A DNA stretch of 64,000 bases, from assembly GCA_037444825.1 (NCBI GenBank), contig JBBILR010000004.1, positions 62,001-126,000 of the forward strand, given 5' to 3'. Source of the stretch: JBFLVU01 sp037444825 (GTDB lineage Bacteria; Acidobacteriota; UBA4820; DSQY01). The translations under genes were made by a program, and so were the position numbers. The notes beneath the pieces are model-generated. The model saw nothing but the letters and a program-made list of their open reading frames with translations. It made no database searches and was not told the origin of the DNA. This document shows positions 51,334-60,853 of this stretch, one piece after another; position 1 is the stretch's first letter; the number at the start of each line of letters is the position of its first letter.

Positions 51334-51609
51334 ATGCGCCTGGACCTCTTTCTCAAGCACGCGAGGATCCTCAAGCGCCGCGCCGGCGCCAAGGAGGCGG
51401 CGGAGGCCGGTCTTCTCACGGTGAACGGCCGCCCCGCCAAGGCCTCCCGCGAGGTGCGGCCGGGCGACGTGGTGGTGGTTTCGGAGGGGGGGCGCCCCGT
51501 CCTGGAGGTGACCCTCCTGAAGGAGCCCCTCCGGCCCGTTCCCCGAGGCCGGGAAGGGGACTTCTTTCGAGTCCGCCGCCTTCAAGAGCCCGAGGAGGAG
51601 CGGTGGTGA
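51334..51609 (+). CDS. S4-domain RNA-binding protein
   Basis: A 91-residue protein built around an S4 domain: MRLDLFLKHARILKRRAGAK, GLLTVNGRPAKASREVRPGD, VVVVSEGGRP. Single-domain S4 proteins of this type include Hsp15 (HslR) and RqcP, which bind the large ribosomal subunit in stalled-chain rescue; I cannot tell which this is. The ribosome site is weak. Its stop overlaps the dus gene as GTGA. Confidence 0.88.
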   Translation: MRLDLFLKHARILKRRAGAKEAAEAGLLTVNGRPAKASREVRPGDVVVVSEGGRPVLEVTLLKEPLRPVPRGREGDFFRVRRLQEPEEERW

Positions 51610-52607
51610 ACGCCGTCGCCCTGCGCCCCCTCCGCCTCGGGGACCTGGAGGTGTGGCCGCCGCTGGTCCTGGCCCCCATGGCGGGCCTCACCGACTCCAC
51701 GTTTCGTGCGCTCGTCCGCCGCATCGGCGGGGTGGGGCTGGTGGTCTCGGAGATCGTCTCCTCCGAGGGGCTGGTCCGAGGGGGGGAAGCTTCCCGGCGC
51801 CTGTTGCGGACGACGGCGGGGGAGCACCCGGTGGCCCTCCAGATCTCCGGGGCCGACCCGGAGGTTCTGGCCCGGGCCGCCCGCGTTTGCGAGGAGGCCG
51901 GGGCCGACGTGGTGGACATCAACATGGGCTGTCCCGCCCCCAAGGTGACCAAAGGCTGGTGCGGCGCGGCGCTGCTGAGGGAGCCGGTCCTGGCCGCCGC
52001 GGCGGCCCGCGCGGTGGTGCGGGCCGTCTCCGTCCCCGTCACCGCCAAGCTCCGGCTCGGCTGGTCGGAGACCTCCCGCACCTACCTGGAGGTGGGCCGG
52101 AGGCTGGAGGACGCGGGGGTCCGCGGCGTGACGCTCCACGGGAGAACCCGGGAGCAGGGCTACGGAGGCCGCGCCGACTGGGAGGCGGTGGCCTCCCTCA
52201 AGGCCGCCCTCTCCATTCCCGTGGTGGGGAACGGGGACGTGGCCACCCCGGAGGAGGCCCTCCGTCGGCTCCGGGAAACGGGGTGCGACGGGGTCATGAT
52301 CGGCCGGGCGGCGGTGAAGAACCCCTGGATCTTCCGCCAGACGCTGGAACTCGCCCGGACCGGGACCTGCCGCCCCGTCCCCCCCTCCGAGCGCCTGGCG
52401 GTGCTCCTGGGCCACTTCGAGGAGGTGGTGGCGGGGGAGCCCCCCCTCGCGGCCCTCCACCGCATGAAGAGCTTCCTGGGGAAGTACACGCTGGGGGTCC
52501 CCGGGGCCGCCGCCCTGCGCCGCTCCCTGGAGGGGACCCGCGACCCCCGCGTCCTCCTGGAGACCTTCCGGCGGTGGGCCGGCGAAGCCGCGGCCGCCCA
52601 ACCTTGA
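51606..52607 (+). CDS. dusB: tRNA-dihydrouridine synthase (DusB family)
   Basis: A 333-residue FMN enzyme that reduces uridine to dihydrouridine in tRNA. It has PMAGLTDSTFR, the active-site Cys in DINMGCPAPKVTKGWCGAALL, TAKLRLGW, LHGRTREQGYGGRADW and GNGDVATPEEA. GTG 51606 overlaps the S4 stop (GTGA); a second GTG one codon earlier is equally in frame. DusB or DusA assignment is by general similarity of the N-terminal block. Confidence 0.94.
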   Translation: MNAVALRPLRLGDLEVWPPLVLAPMAGLTDSTFRALVRRIGGVGLVVSEIVSSEGLVRGGEASRRLLRTTAGEHPVALQISGADPEVLARAARVCEEAGADVVDINMGCPAPKVTKGWCGAALLREPVLAAAAARAVVRAVSVPVTAKLRLGWSETSRTYLEVGRRLEDAGVRGVTLHGRTREQGYGGRADWEAVASLKAALSIPVVGNGDVATPEEALRRLRETGCDGVMIGRAAVKNPWIFRQTLELARTGTCRPVPPSERLAVLLGHFEEVVAGEPPLAALHRMKSFLGKYTLGVPGAAALRRSLEGTRDPRVLLETFRRWAGEAAAAQP

Positions 52608-52632
52608 GGGACGCCCCCTCCCGTTCTATACT
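52604..52632 (+). promoter_or_regulatory. sigma70-type promoter of guaA
   Basis: TTGAGG (52604-52609) and TATACT (52627-52632) are 17 bp apart; the ATG is 30 bp downstream. The -35 overlaps the dusB stop codon. Confidence 0.65.
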
Positions 52633-52662
52633 CGTCGCGCCCGAGAGGGACCGGAAGGGGCC

Positions 52663-54204
52663 ATGCACGGCAACCAGCGCGTTCTCATCCTCGATTTCGG
52701 CTCCCAGTACACCCGTCTCATCGCCCGGCGGGTGCGGGAGCTCCAGGTCTACAGCGAGGTGGTGCCCCACCACCTGGCGGCGGAGGAGATCGCCCGGCTC
52801 GCCCCGTTGGGCCTCATCCTCTCCGGAGGCCCCGCCTCGGTCTTCGAGGAGGGGGCCCCCCGCCCCGACCCGGCCATCGTTCGGCTCGGCATCCCCGTCC
52901 TGGGCATCTGCTACGGCATGCAGTGGCTGGCCCACGCCCTGGGGGGCCGGGTGGCGCCCTCCCCCGAAAGGGAATACGGTCCGGCGGACCTGCACCCCTC
53001 CCCGGGGAGCGCGCTTCTCGAGGGCCTCGGCGACCCCTCCCCCGTCTGGATGAGCCACACCGACCGGGTGGAAACCCTGCCCCCGGGCTTCTCGGTCTCC
53101 GGCCGCACCGACTCGGTGCCGGTGGCGGCCATGGAGGACCGGGGGCGGCGGCTCTTCGGCCTCCAGTTCCACCCGGAGGTGACCCACACCCGGGAGGGGC
53201 GGGAGATCCTGCGGCGCTTCCTCTACGGCGTCTGCGGGGCCAAGGGGGACTGGACCCTCGCCTCCTTCGCCGACCGGGCCGTGGAGGAGATCCGCCGGAG
53301 GGTGGGCCACGGTCGGGCCCTCTGCGCCCTCTCCGGCGGGGTGGATTCGGCGGTGGCCGCCCTCCTCGTCCACCGGGCGCTGGGGCCGCGCCTCTCCTGC
53401 CTGTTCCTGGACCACGGCCTTCTCCGGAAGGGGGAGGCGGAGCGGGTGGGGAGGGACCTCCGGGAGGGGCTCGGGCTTCCCGTCCGGACCGTGGACGCCT
53501 CGGCGCGCTTCTTCGCGGCCTTGAAGGGGCTGTCCGACCCCGAGGACAAGCGAAAGGCGGTGGGGAGGACTTTCGTGGAGGTCTTCGAGGAGGAGGCCCG
53601 GGCCCTGGGGGAGGTGAAGTTCCTCGTCCAGGGGACCATCTACCCCGACCGCATCGAGTCGGCGGCGGCCTCCGGCGCCTCGGCGGTGATCAAGAGCCAC
53701 CACAACGTGGGAGGGCTCCCCGAACGGATGCGGATGGAGGTGGTGGAGCCCATCGGCGACCTCTTCAAGGACGAGGTGCGGGCCGTGGGGCGCCTCCTCG
53801 GCCTTCCGCCCGCCTTCGTGGACCGCCACCCCTTCCCGGGGCCGGGGCTGGCCGTCCGGATCCTGGGGGAGGTGACCCCCGAGGACGCCGCCCTCCTCCG
53901 GGAGGCCGACGCCGTCTTTCTGGAGGAGATCCGGGCCGCGGGCCTCTACGGCGCCGTCTCCCAGGCCTTCGCGGTCCTCCTCCCCGTGCGGACGGTGGGG
54001 GTCATGGGCGACGCCCGGACCTACGAGCGGGTGGCGGCCCTGAGGGCCGTGGTCACCGAGGACTTCATGACCGCCGACTGGTACCGCTTCCCTCCCGATT
54101 TCCTGGCCCGGGTCTCGGCGCGGATCGTCAACGAGGTGAAGGGGATCAACCGGGTGGTCTACGACATCACCTCCAAGCCTCCGGGGACCATCGAATGGGA
54201 GTGA
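52663..54204 (+). CDS. guaA: GMP synthase (glutamine-hydrolysing)
   Basis: A 513-residue enzyme that aminates XMP to GMP. The N-terminal glutamine amidotransferase has Cys83 (LGICYGMQW) and the His-Glu of FGLQFHPEVTHT; the ATP-pyrophosphatase has the P-loop CALSGGVDSAVAA; the C-terminal dimerisation domain ends in DITSKPPGTIEWE, an exact family end. GAAGGGG precedes the ATG. It sits alone with its own promoter ahead of dnaE. Confidence 0.98.
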   Translation: MHGNQRVLILDFGSQYTRLIARRVRELQVYSEVVPHHLAAEEIARLAPLGLILSGGPASVFEEGAPRPDPAIVRLGIPVLGICYGMQWLAHALGGRVAPSPEREYGPADLHPSPGSALLEGLGDPSPVWMSHTDRVETLPPGFSVSGRTDSVPVAAMEDRGRRLFGLQFHPEVTHTREGREILRRFLYGVCGAKGDWTLASFADRAVEEIRRRVGHGRALCALSGGVDSAVAALLVHRALGPRLSCLFLDHGLLRKGEAERVGRDLREGLGLPVRTVDASARFFAALKGLSDPEDKRKAVGRTFVEVFEEEARALGEVKFLVQGTIYPDRIESAAASGASAVIKSHHNVGGLPERMRMEVVEPIGDLFKDEVRAVGRLLGLPPAFVDRHPFPGPGLAVRILGEVTPEDAALLREADAVFLEEIRAAGLYGAVSQAFAVLLPVRTVGVMGDARTYERVAALRAVVTEDFMTADWYRFPPDFLARVSARIVNEVKGINRVVYDITSKPPGTIEWE

Positions 54205-54277
54205 GGGGCCCGGGGATCACGGAAGGGAAGGGGGGTGTCCCGCCGGGGCGCCGCCCTTTCATCTCGGAAGGCCGCCC

Positions 54278-57200
54278 ATGACCGAAAAGCCCTTCGTCCA
54301 CCTGCACGTCCACACCCAGTACTCCCTCCTGGACGGCGCCTGCCGCCTGGACGAGCTCTTCCAGCGGACGCGGGAGCAGGGCTCGGAGGCGGTGGCTCTC
54401 ACCGACCACGGCAACCTCTTCGGCGCGGTGAAGTTCTATAAGAAGGCCCTCAAGAGCGGCGTGCGGCCCGTCATCGGGTGCGAGGCCTACCTGGCCCCCG
54501 GATCCCGCTTCGACGAGGACGTCATGGGGGAGGGCCGGCGCCCCTACTCCCACCTGTTGCTGCTCTGCGAGGACGCCGAGGGGTACCGGAACCTCTGCGC
54601 CCTCACCTCCAAGGCCTTCCTCGAGGGCTTCCAGTACAAGCCCCGGGTGGACCGGGAGCTGCTGCGCCGGCACCACCGGGGGCTCATCGCCACCTCCGCC
54701 TGCCTGGGGGGGGAGATTCCCCAGAAGCTCCGCAAAGGGCAGGAGGAGGAGGCCCTCCGCACCGCCCTGGAGTTCCGGGAGATCTTCGGGCCCGAGAACT
54801 TCTTCCTCGAGATCCAGGACCACGGCCTGCCCGAACAGGGTCCGGTGAACGAGAAGATCCTCGAAATCCACCGGGAGACGGGCATCCCGCTGGTGGCCAC
54901 CAACGACGTCCACTTCCTGCGCCGGGAGGACTTCGGCGCCCACGACATCCTCCTCTGCATCCAGACCAAGACCACCCGAAAGGAGCGCCAGGCCTCCGGC
55001 AAGCTGGCCTACTCCACCGAACACTACCTCAAGTCCCCCGCGGAGATGTGGGAGCGTTTCGGCCGGTGGCCCGAGGCCCTGCTCAACACCCAGCGCATCG
55101 CCCAGCGGTGCCACTTCGCCTTCGACACCGAAACGCGCCACTACCCCCGCTTCCAGGTTCCCGAGGGGGAGACGGTGGCCTCGTACTTCGAGAAGGTGGC
55201 GCGGCAGGGCTTCGAGCGCCGCAAGGCCGAGGGCCTCTACCGCCAGCCGGGGGCGAGGGAGCCCGAGGAGTACGAGCAGCGCCTGGAGATGGAGCTCGCC
55301 GTCATCCGCCGGATGGATCTGGCGGGGTACTTCCTCGTGGTGTGGGACTTCATCCGCCACGCCCGGGAACGGGGCATCCCCGTGGGGCCCGGACGGGGGA
55401 GCGCCGCCGGCTCCTTCGTCTCGTACTGCATGGGCATCACCAACCTGGACCCCCTGAAGTACGACCTCCTCTTCGAGCGCTTCCTGAACCCCGAGCGGAT
55501 CTCCATGCCGGACATCGACATCGACTTCTGCATGCGGGGCCGGGGGGAGGTCATCGAGTACGTGCGGGAGAAGTACGGCCGCGAGAACGTGGCCCAGATC
55601 ATCACCTTCGGGGAGATGAAGGCCCGGCTGGCCCTCCGTGACGCCGGGCGGGCCCTCGGCGTGGCCCTGGACAAGGTGGACCGCGTGGCCAAGCTGGTGC
55701 CCGAGGAGCTGGGGGTGAAGCTGGATGCGGCCCTGGAGGATTCGCCGGCCCTCAAGGAGCAGTACGAGAAGGACCCGGAGGTGCGGGAGATGGTGGACAT
55801 CGCCCGGCGCCTGGAGGGGCTGGTGCGCCACGCCTCCACCCACGCCGCCGGCGTGGTCATCGCCCCGGGGCCCATCACCGAGTTCCTTCCGCTCCACAAA
55901 GGTTCCGGCACCGGGATGGAGGTCACCACCCAGTTCGGGAAAGACGAGATCGAGGCCCTGGGTCTTCTCAAGATGGATTTCCTGGGGCTGAGGACCCTCA
56001 CCATCCTCCACGACACGCTGGAACTCATCCGAAGATCCGGGGGGACGCCGCCGGACCTGGACGCCCTCCCCCTGGACGACCCCGACACCTTCGCCCTCTT
56101 CGGCCGGGGGGAAACGGACGGCGTCTTCCAGTTCGAATCGGCGGGCATGAAGGACATCCTGAGGCGCCTGGGCCCCACCCGCTTCGAGGACCTGGTGGTC
56201 CTGAACGCCCTGTACCGGCCGGGCCCCCTGGGGGCGGGGGTCATCGACTCCTACATCCTGAGGGCCAAGGGAAAGGAGCCGGTCACCTACTACGTCCCCC
56301 AGCTGGAGCCCATCCTCAAGGAGACGCTGGGCGTCATCGTCTACCAGGAACAGGTCATGCGCATCGCCCACCAGGTGGGGGGCTTCACCCTGGGGGAAGC
56401 CGACACCCTTCGGAAGGCCATCGCCAAGAAGGACCGGGAGGCGATGGAGAAGCTGGGGCGCAAGTTCGTCGAGGGGGCCAAGGGGTCCATCGGGGAGACG
56501 AAGGCCAAAGAACTCTTCGAGATCATGGACAAGTTCGGAAGCTACGGCTTCAACAAGTCCCACTCCGCCGCCTACGCCCTGGTGGCCTACCAGACGGCCT
56601 ACCTCAAGGCCCACTTCCCCGTCCACTTCATGGCGGCCACCCTCTCCAACTGGGCGGAGCACACCGACGAGGTCCTCAAGTACATGACCTCCTGCCGGGA
56701 GATGGGGATCGCCCTCCTGCCCCCGGACCTCAACCGAAGCGACGAGGGCTTCACCATCGAAGGGGGGGGCATTCGCTACGGCCTCTCGGCCATCAAGAAC
56801 GTGGGGCTCTCGGCGGTCCACGCCATTCTGGAGGCCCGTCGGCGGGTGGGGCGGTTCCGGAGCCTCTTCCACTTCTGCCGGGAGGTGGACCGCTTCGCCG
56901 TGAACCGGCGGGTTTTGGAGAACCTCGTCTTCTCCGGCGCCATGGACGGCTTCGGCCAGCCGCGGTGGGACCTCTTCGCCTCCCTCGACGGGGCCATGGC
57001 GGCGGCGGCCCGGCGCCAGGAGGACCTCCAGCGGGGCCAGCGGGGGCTCTTCGGGGAGACGGAGGAGCGGGAGGAGGACTTCGACGAGCCCTACGTCCGG
57101 GCCGCCCCCTGGTCCATGCCCGAGACCTTCGCCCGGGAGAAGGAGAGCCTGGGCTTCTACCTGAGCGGCCACCCCCTGGTGGAGAAGGAGGAGATCCTCC

Positions 57201-57808
57201 GGCGCTTCACCACCCACACGCTGGCCGAGTTGAGCCAGTGCGCGGGGGAGACGGAGGTCACCGTGGGGGGCATGGTGGCCGCCCTGGCCCAGAAGAAGAA
57301 CCGGGCCAAGGAACCCTTCGGCCAGCTCATCCTGGAGGACATGGAGACCCGCGTGGAGGCCTTTCTCTACGGGGAGACCTTCCGCCGGTACCAGGGCACC
57401 CTGCAGAAGGACATGGCCGTCCTGGTGGTGGGGAGGTTTCGGCGCGAAAGCGAGGGGAAGGCCCGCCTCATCGCCGACGCCGTGGTCCCCATGGACCGGG
57501 CGGAGGAGGAGCTGGAGCCCAAGGCGGCGGGGGTGGTGGTGACCGTCCAGGCCCGCCTGTGCGATGATGACGACTGGCTCCTCGACTTCGAGGAGCGGCT
57601 CCGCCGCCACCGGGGGGGCCTGCCGGTCTACCTGGACCTGGTGGAGGAGGGACGGGCCGTCACCCGGATCCTGCTGGGCTCCCAGCTCCGGGTCAAGGCC
57701 GGGAAGGCCTTCGTGGAGGAGGTGGAGGCCCTGGCCGGGCGGGGGGCCGTGCGGCACCTCCTCCGCAGGCCCAACGGGAACGGCAAGGAGAGGAGAGGGT
57801 CCCCATGA
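54278..57808 (+). CDS. dnaE: DNA polymerase III alpha subunit
   Basis: A 1176-residue replicative polymerase. The PHP domain begins FVHLHVHTQYSLLDGAC; the catalytic Asp set is in MPDIDIDFCMRGRGEVIEYV (near residues 411-415); PRPGPLG-type RPGPLGAGVIDSY and GYGFNKSHSAAYALVAYQTA follow, with an OB domain (VTVGGMVAALAQKKN) near residue 1000. This is the DnaE1 type of normal length. GGAAGG lies 7 bp before the ATG. Its stop overlaps accA (ATGA), the same order as in enterobacteria. Confidence 0.98.
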   Translation: MTEKPFVHLHVHTQYSLLDGACRLDELFQRTREQGSEAVALTDHGNLFGAVKFYKKALKSGVRPVIGCEAYLAPGSRFDEDVMGEGRRPYSHLLLLCEDAEGYRNLCALTSKAFLEGFQYKPRVDRELLRRHHRGLIATSACLGGEIPQKLRKGQEEEALRTALEFREIFGPENFFLEIQDHGLPEQGPVNEKILEIHRETGIPLVATNDVHFLRREDFGAHDILLCIQTKTTRKERQASGKLAYSTEHYLKSPAEMWERFGRWPEALLNTQRIAQRCHFAFDTETRHYPRFQVPEGETVASYFEKVARQGFERRKAEGLYRQPGAREPEEYEQRLEMELAVIRRMDLAGYFLVVWDFIRHARERGIPVGPGRGSAAGSFVSYCMGITNLDPLKYDLLFERFLNPERISMPDIDIDFCMRGRGEVIEYVREKYGRENVAQIITFGEMKARLALRDAGRALGVALDKVDRVAKLVPEELGVKLDAALEDSPALKEQYEKDPEVREMVDIARRLEGLVRHASTHAAGVVIAPGPITEFLPLHKGSGTGMEVTTQFGKDEIEALGLLKMDFLGLRTLTILHDTLELIRRSGGTPPDLDALPLDDPDTFALFGRGETDGVFQFESAGMKDILRRLGPTRFEDLVVLNALYRPGPLGAGVIDSYILRAKGKEPVTYYVPQLEPILKETLGVIVYQEQVMRIAHQVGGFTLGEADTLRKAIAKKDREAMEKLGRKFVEGAKGSIGETKAKELFEIMDKFGSYGFNKSHSAAYALVAYQTAYLKAHFPVHFMAATLSNWAEHTDEVLKYMTSCREMGIALLPPDLNRSDEGFTIEGGGIRYGLSAIKNVGLSAVHAILEARRRVGRFRSLFHFCREVDRFAVNRRVLENLVFSGAMDGFGQPRWDLFASLDGAMAAAARRQEDLQRGQRGLFGETEEREEDFDEPYVRAAPWSMPETFAREKESLGFYLSGHPLVEKEEILRRFTTHTLAELSQCAGETEVTVGGMVAALAQKKNRAKEPFGQLILEDMETRVEAFLYGETFRRYQGTLQKDMAVLVVGRFRRESEGKARLIADAVVPMDRAEEELEPKAAGVVVTVQARLCDDDDWLLDFEERLRRHRGGLPVYLDLVEEGRAVTRILLGSQLRVKAGKAFVEEVEALAGRGAVRHLLRRPNGNGKERRGSP

Positions 57809-58782
57809 AGGATCCCCGCGACTTCGAGCGGCCCATCCTGGAGCTGGAGGCGGAGATCGAGGCGCTGGGCCACCGTCCCGGCGACGAGAAGGCGGAGAAG
57901 GAACGGGCCGCCCTCCAGCGCAAACTCGAGAAGCTCCGGCGGGAGGTCTACGCCCGTCTCACCCCGTGGCAGGTGGTCCAGGTGGCGAGGCACCCCCAGC
58001 GGCCCTACACCCTGGACTACGTCCAGGCCTTGGTCACCGATTTCGAGGAGCTCCACGGGGACCGCGCCTTCGCCGACGACCCCGCCGTCGTGGCGGGGCT
58101 GGGACGCTTCCGCGGCCGGACGGTGGCCGTCATCGGCCACCAGAAGGGGCGGGACACCAAACAGAAGATCCACCGGAACTTCGGCATGCCCCGCCCCGAG
58201 GGCTACCGGAAGGCGCTCCGGGTCATGCGCCTGGCGGAGAAGTTCCGGGCCCCGGTCCTCACCTTCATCGACACCCCCGGCGCCTACCCCGGCATGGACG
58301 CCGAGGAGCGGGGCCAGGCGGAGGCCATCGCCGTGAACCTCAAGGCCATGGCCGCCCTGAGGACCCCCATCGTGGCCACGGTGACGGGGGAGGGCGGGAG
58401 CGGCGGGGCCCTGGCTCTCGGCATCGCGGACCGGGTGAACATGCTGCGGTACGCCATCTACTCGGTCATTTCCCCCGAGGGCTGCGCCGCCATCCTCTGG
58501 AAAGACGCCTCCCGGGCGGAGGAGGCCGCCTCCGCCCTCAAGCTCACCGCCCCGGACCTCAAGGCGCTGGGCCTCGTCGACGAAATCGTGGAGGAGCCCC
58601 CCGGGGGGGCGCCGGTGGACCCCACGGCGGTGTACCGGGCCCTGGGAGACCTTTTGGAGCGGCAGCTCGAGGAACTCTCCGCCCTCTCCCCGCAGGAACT
58701 CCTGGAAGGGCGCTACCGCAAGTTCCGGGCCATGGGGGCCTACGCCGAGGAGGCGGAGGCAGCCCTGGGACGGGGGAAATAG
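57805..58782 (+). CDS. accA: acetyl-CoA carboxylase carboxyltransferase alpha subunit
   Basis: A 325-residue AccA that with AccD moves carboxyl from biotin to acetyl-CoA. It has the N-terminal helices (FERPILELEAEIEAL), FEELHGDRAFADDPA, GHQKGRDTKQKIHRNFG, TFIDTPGAYPG and VTGEGGSGGALALG. ATG overlaps dnaE's stop; so replication and fatty-acid synthesis genes share an mRNA. accB, accC and accD are not in the window. Confidence 0.97.
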   Translation: MKDPRDFERPILELEAEIEALGHRPGDEKAEKERAALQRKLEKLRREVYARLTPWQVVQVARHPQRPYTLDYVQALVTDFEELHGDRAFADDPAVVAGLGRFRGRTVAVIGHQKGRDTKQKIHRNFGMPRPEGYRKALRVMRLAEKFRAPVLTFIDTPGAYPGMDAEERGQAEAIAVNLKAMAALRTPIVATVTGEGGSGGALALGIADRVNMLRYAIYSVISPEGCAAILWKDASRAEEAASALKLTAPDLKALGLVDEIVEEPPGGAPVDPTAVYRALGDLLERQLEELSALSPQELLEGRYRKFRAMGAYAEEAEAALGRGK

Positions 58783-58847
58783 AAGAGCCGGTGCTTCCCT
58801 CCCGGGGGCGGATGGCCCCTCTCGGGGACCCCGGAGGGCCGTCCAAC

Positions 58848-58876
58848 TTGACTTCCCCCCCTCTGTGGCCTATGGT
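58848..58876 (+). promoter_or_regulatory. sigma70-type promoter of the PSP1-hfq-pdxA-serS run
   Basis: TTGACT (58848-58853) and TATGGT (58871-58876) are 17 bp apart; the next gene starts 27 bp downstream. Confidence 0.65.
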
Positions 58877-58902
58877 GCCCCCGAAGGGGGGAGCGTGGAG
58901 CC

Positions 58903-59571
58903 ATGGCGGTCTACCAGGTTCAGCTCGAAAACCAGGCCCGACCGGTCTTCGCAAGGCACGAAGGCCCGCCCCTTCCCCCGCGCTCGGCCTGCCTGGTGGA
59001 GACCGAGTGGGGCCCCAGCCTCGGCCAGGTGTTGGAAAACCGGACCTTCCTGGAGGCGGCGCTGCCCCCGGCGGCGGTTCTCAAACTCCTCCGCCCCGCC
59101 ACCGAAGAGGACCGGAAGCGGCGCCAGAAGCACCGCCAGCTCGAAAAGGAAGCCCTCGTCACCTGCCGGGACCAGGTTCGCGCCTTGAAGCTGCCCATGA
59201 AGGTGGTGCTGGCCCACATGGTCTTCGACGAAAGCCGCCTGGTCTTCTTCTTCACGGCGGAGAACCGGGTGGACTTCCGGGAGCTGGTGCGCAGCCTGGC
59301 CCACCGCTTCCACACCCGCATCGAAATGCGCCAGGTGGGGGTCCGGGACGAGGCCAAGCTCCTCGGCGGCTTCGGCCATTGCGGCCGGCCCCTCTGCTGC
59401 ACCGCCCACCTCCCCCAGTTCTACCCCATCACCATCCGGATGGCGAAGGACCAGGGCCTCAGCCTGAACCCCGCCAAAATCTCCGGGCGCTGTGGGCGCC
59501 TCATGTGCTGCCTGCGCTACGAGTGCCCCCGGAACGGCCGGAAGGAACCCCCCTCTCCCCCGGAAGCCTGA
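58903..59571 (+). CDS. PSP1-domain protein (YaaT/RicT-like)
   Basis: A 222-residue protein whose C-terminal two thirds is the PSP1 domain: FTAENRVDFRELVRSLAHRF, then the Cys-rich GGFGHCGRPLCC and ISGRCGRLMCCLRYE. In Bacillus the relative YaaT (RicT) is part of an Fe-S complex with YlbF and YmcA that modulates RNase Y; the eight or so Cys here could bind iron-sulfur. No YlbF or YmcA gene is present. A His-Arg-rich basic link (KRRQKHRQLEKEALV) near residue 70 may contact RNA. Next to the Hfq-like gene, an RNA role is attractive. Confidence 0.92.
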   Translation: MAVYQVQLENQARPVFARHEGPPLPPRSACLVETEWGPSLGQVLENRTFLEAALPPAAVLKLLRPATEEDRKRRQKHRQLEKEALVTCRDQVRALKLPMKVVLAHMVFDESRLVFFFTAENRVDFRELVRSLAHRFHTRIEMRQVGVRDEAKLLGGFGHCGRPLCCTAHLPQFYPITIRMAKDQGLSLNPAKISGRCGRLMCCLRYECPRNGRKEPPSPPEA

Positions 59572-59590
59572 ACGCCCGTAGGAGCGAGCC

Positions 59591-59938
59591 ATGCCCGACC
59601 GGAAGCTGATCCGTCCCAATCTGCGCGATTACAAGGCCTACCGCAGGGAGGGCCGAGAGGGGAAGGAAGAGGAAGGCGGCGCCGTTCCCGCCGGCACCTT
59701 CTCCCCCGCACGCCGGAAGCAGGTTCCCCCGGAGCAGACCAACGCCGAGAACTTCTACTACCTGAAGCAGATGGGCTCCAAGACGGCGGTGGTGGTGGTT
59801 CTGCTGGACGGGGAAGAGCTCCACGGCTGGATCGAGTGGTACGACCGGGACTGCATCAAGGTCCACCGCCTGAACGAACCCAACCTGCTGGTTTACAAGC
59901 ACGCCATCAAGTACATCTACAAGGAGCGCGAGGCATGA
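59591..59938 (+). CDS. hfq: Hfq-like RNA chaperone with N-terminal extension
   Basis: A 115-residue protein. Residues about 52-113 read as an Sm/Hfq fold: ENFYYLKQMGSKTAVVVVLL, GEELHGWIEWYDRDCIKVH and the Sm2 motif VYKHAIKYI (YKHAI at 102-106, as in Hfq). The first 50 residues are charged and probably disordered, with basic PDRKLIRPNLRDYKAYRREG. Hfq hexamers pair small RNAs with mRNAs. The central NG-type loop differs from E. coli Hfq, so RNA preference may differ. ATGA overlap with pdxA. Confidence 0.85.
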   Translation: MPDRKLIRPNLRDYKAYRREGREGKEEEGGAVPAGTFSPARRKQVPPEQTNAENFYYLKQMGSKTAVVVVLLDGEELHGWIEWYDRDCIKVHRLNEPNLLVYKHAIKYIYKEREA

Positions 59939-60852
59939 GCCGTCCACGGGTGCTCATCACCACGGGAGACCCCGGCGGGGTCGGACCCGAGATCCTCCAT
60001 CTCGTCTTGGAGTCGGGGGAGATCCAGCGCGCGGCCGAGGTGACGGTGCTGGGCCCCGCCCGCTCGGTGCCGTCCATTCCCGCCGGCGTCCGCTGGGAGG
60101 ACATCGACCTGCCGGGCCTGAGGTTCCACAAGCGGCCCCACCCCGACAACGGGCGGGTGGCCCTCCTCACCCTGGAGGAGGCCTGCCGGCGCATGGAGCG
60201 GAAGGAGGCGGACCTCCTGGTGACCGGGCCCGCCTCCAAGGAGGCCATCCGGCGGTGCGGGATCCCCTTTTCGGGGCACACCGAATACCTCGCCCAGGCC
60301 TTCCACTGCCGGACGTACATGGTCTTCTTCACGGGGAGCCTTCCCGTGGCGCTCTTCAGCACCCACATCCCCTTTAGGGAGGTGCCGGAGGTCCTCACCC
60401 GGGAGGCCCTGGTGGACTTCGTCCGGGGCCTGGCCACCGCCTGGAACCGCCAGCTCAGCGTCTGGCCCACCTTCCGCATCGCCGGCCTCAACCCCCACGC
60501 CGGGGAGGGGGGGCTTCTGGGCCGGGAGGAGCGGGAGGTCCTGGAGCCCGCCGTGGAGGCCCTCCTGGCCGAGGGCATCGCCGCGGACGGCCCCGTCCCC
60601 GCCGACAGCCTCTTTCTGAGGCCCCACGGGCCCGACACGGTGGCGGTGGCCCTCTACCACGACCAGGGGATGATCCCCGCCAAGATGATGAGCCAGGGCC
60701 ACGCGGTGAACTGCACCCTGGGTCTCCCCTTCCTCCGAACCTCCCCCGACCACGGACCGGCCTTCGACATCGCCGGGACGGGCCAAGCCGACCCCGAAAG
60801 CACCCGCAGGGCCATCCTCACCGGCCTGGAACTCCTCTCGCGGAGACGCTGA
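59935..60852 (+). CDS. pdxA: 4-hydroxythreonine-4-phosphate dehydrogenase
   Basis: A 305-residue enzyme of the DXP-dependent pyridoxal phosphate pathway. It begins ITTGDPGGVGPEI, has the metal-binding HTEYLA and HAGEGGLLGREE and ends with YHDQGMIPAKMM and RTSPDHGPAFDIAGTG. Family length is 310-340. It is co-translated with the hfq-like gene. pdxJ and others are not in the window. Confidence 0.95.
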   Translation: MSRPRVLITTGDPGGVGPEILHLVLESGEIQRAAEVTVLGPARSVPSIPAGVRWEDIDLPGLRFHKRPHPDNGRVALLTLEEACRRMERKEADLLVTGPASKEAIRRCGIPFSGHTEYLAQAFHCRTYMVFFTGSLPVALFSTHIPFREVPEVLTREALVDFVRGLATAWNRQLSVWPTFRIAGLNPHAGEGGLLGREEREVLEPAVEALLAEGIAADGPVPADSLFLRPHGPDTVAVALYHDQGMIPAKMMSQGHAVNCTLGLPFLRTSPDHGPAFDIAGTGQADPESTRRAILTGLELLSRRR

Positions 60853-60853
60853 G

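Noticed and set aside
54167..57757. A 1196-codon open frame opposite dnaE
   Set aside because: Antisense shadow; the plus-strand frame has all polymerase motifs in order.
58814..58840. Terminator after accA
   Set aside because: A GC-rich imperfect stem is present, but it has bulges, almost no loop and no T-run, so I did not list it.
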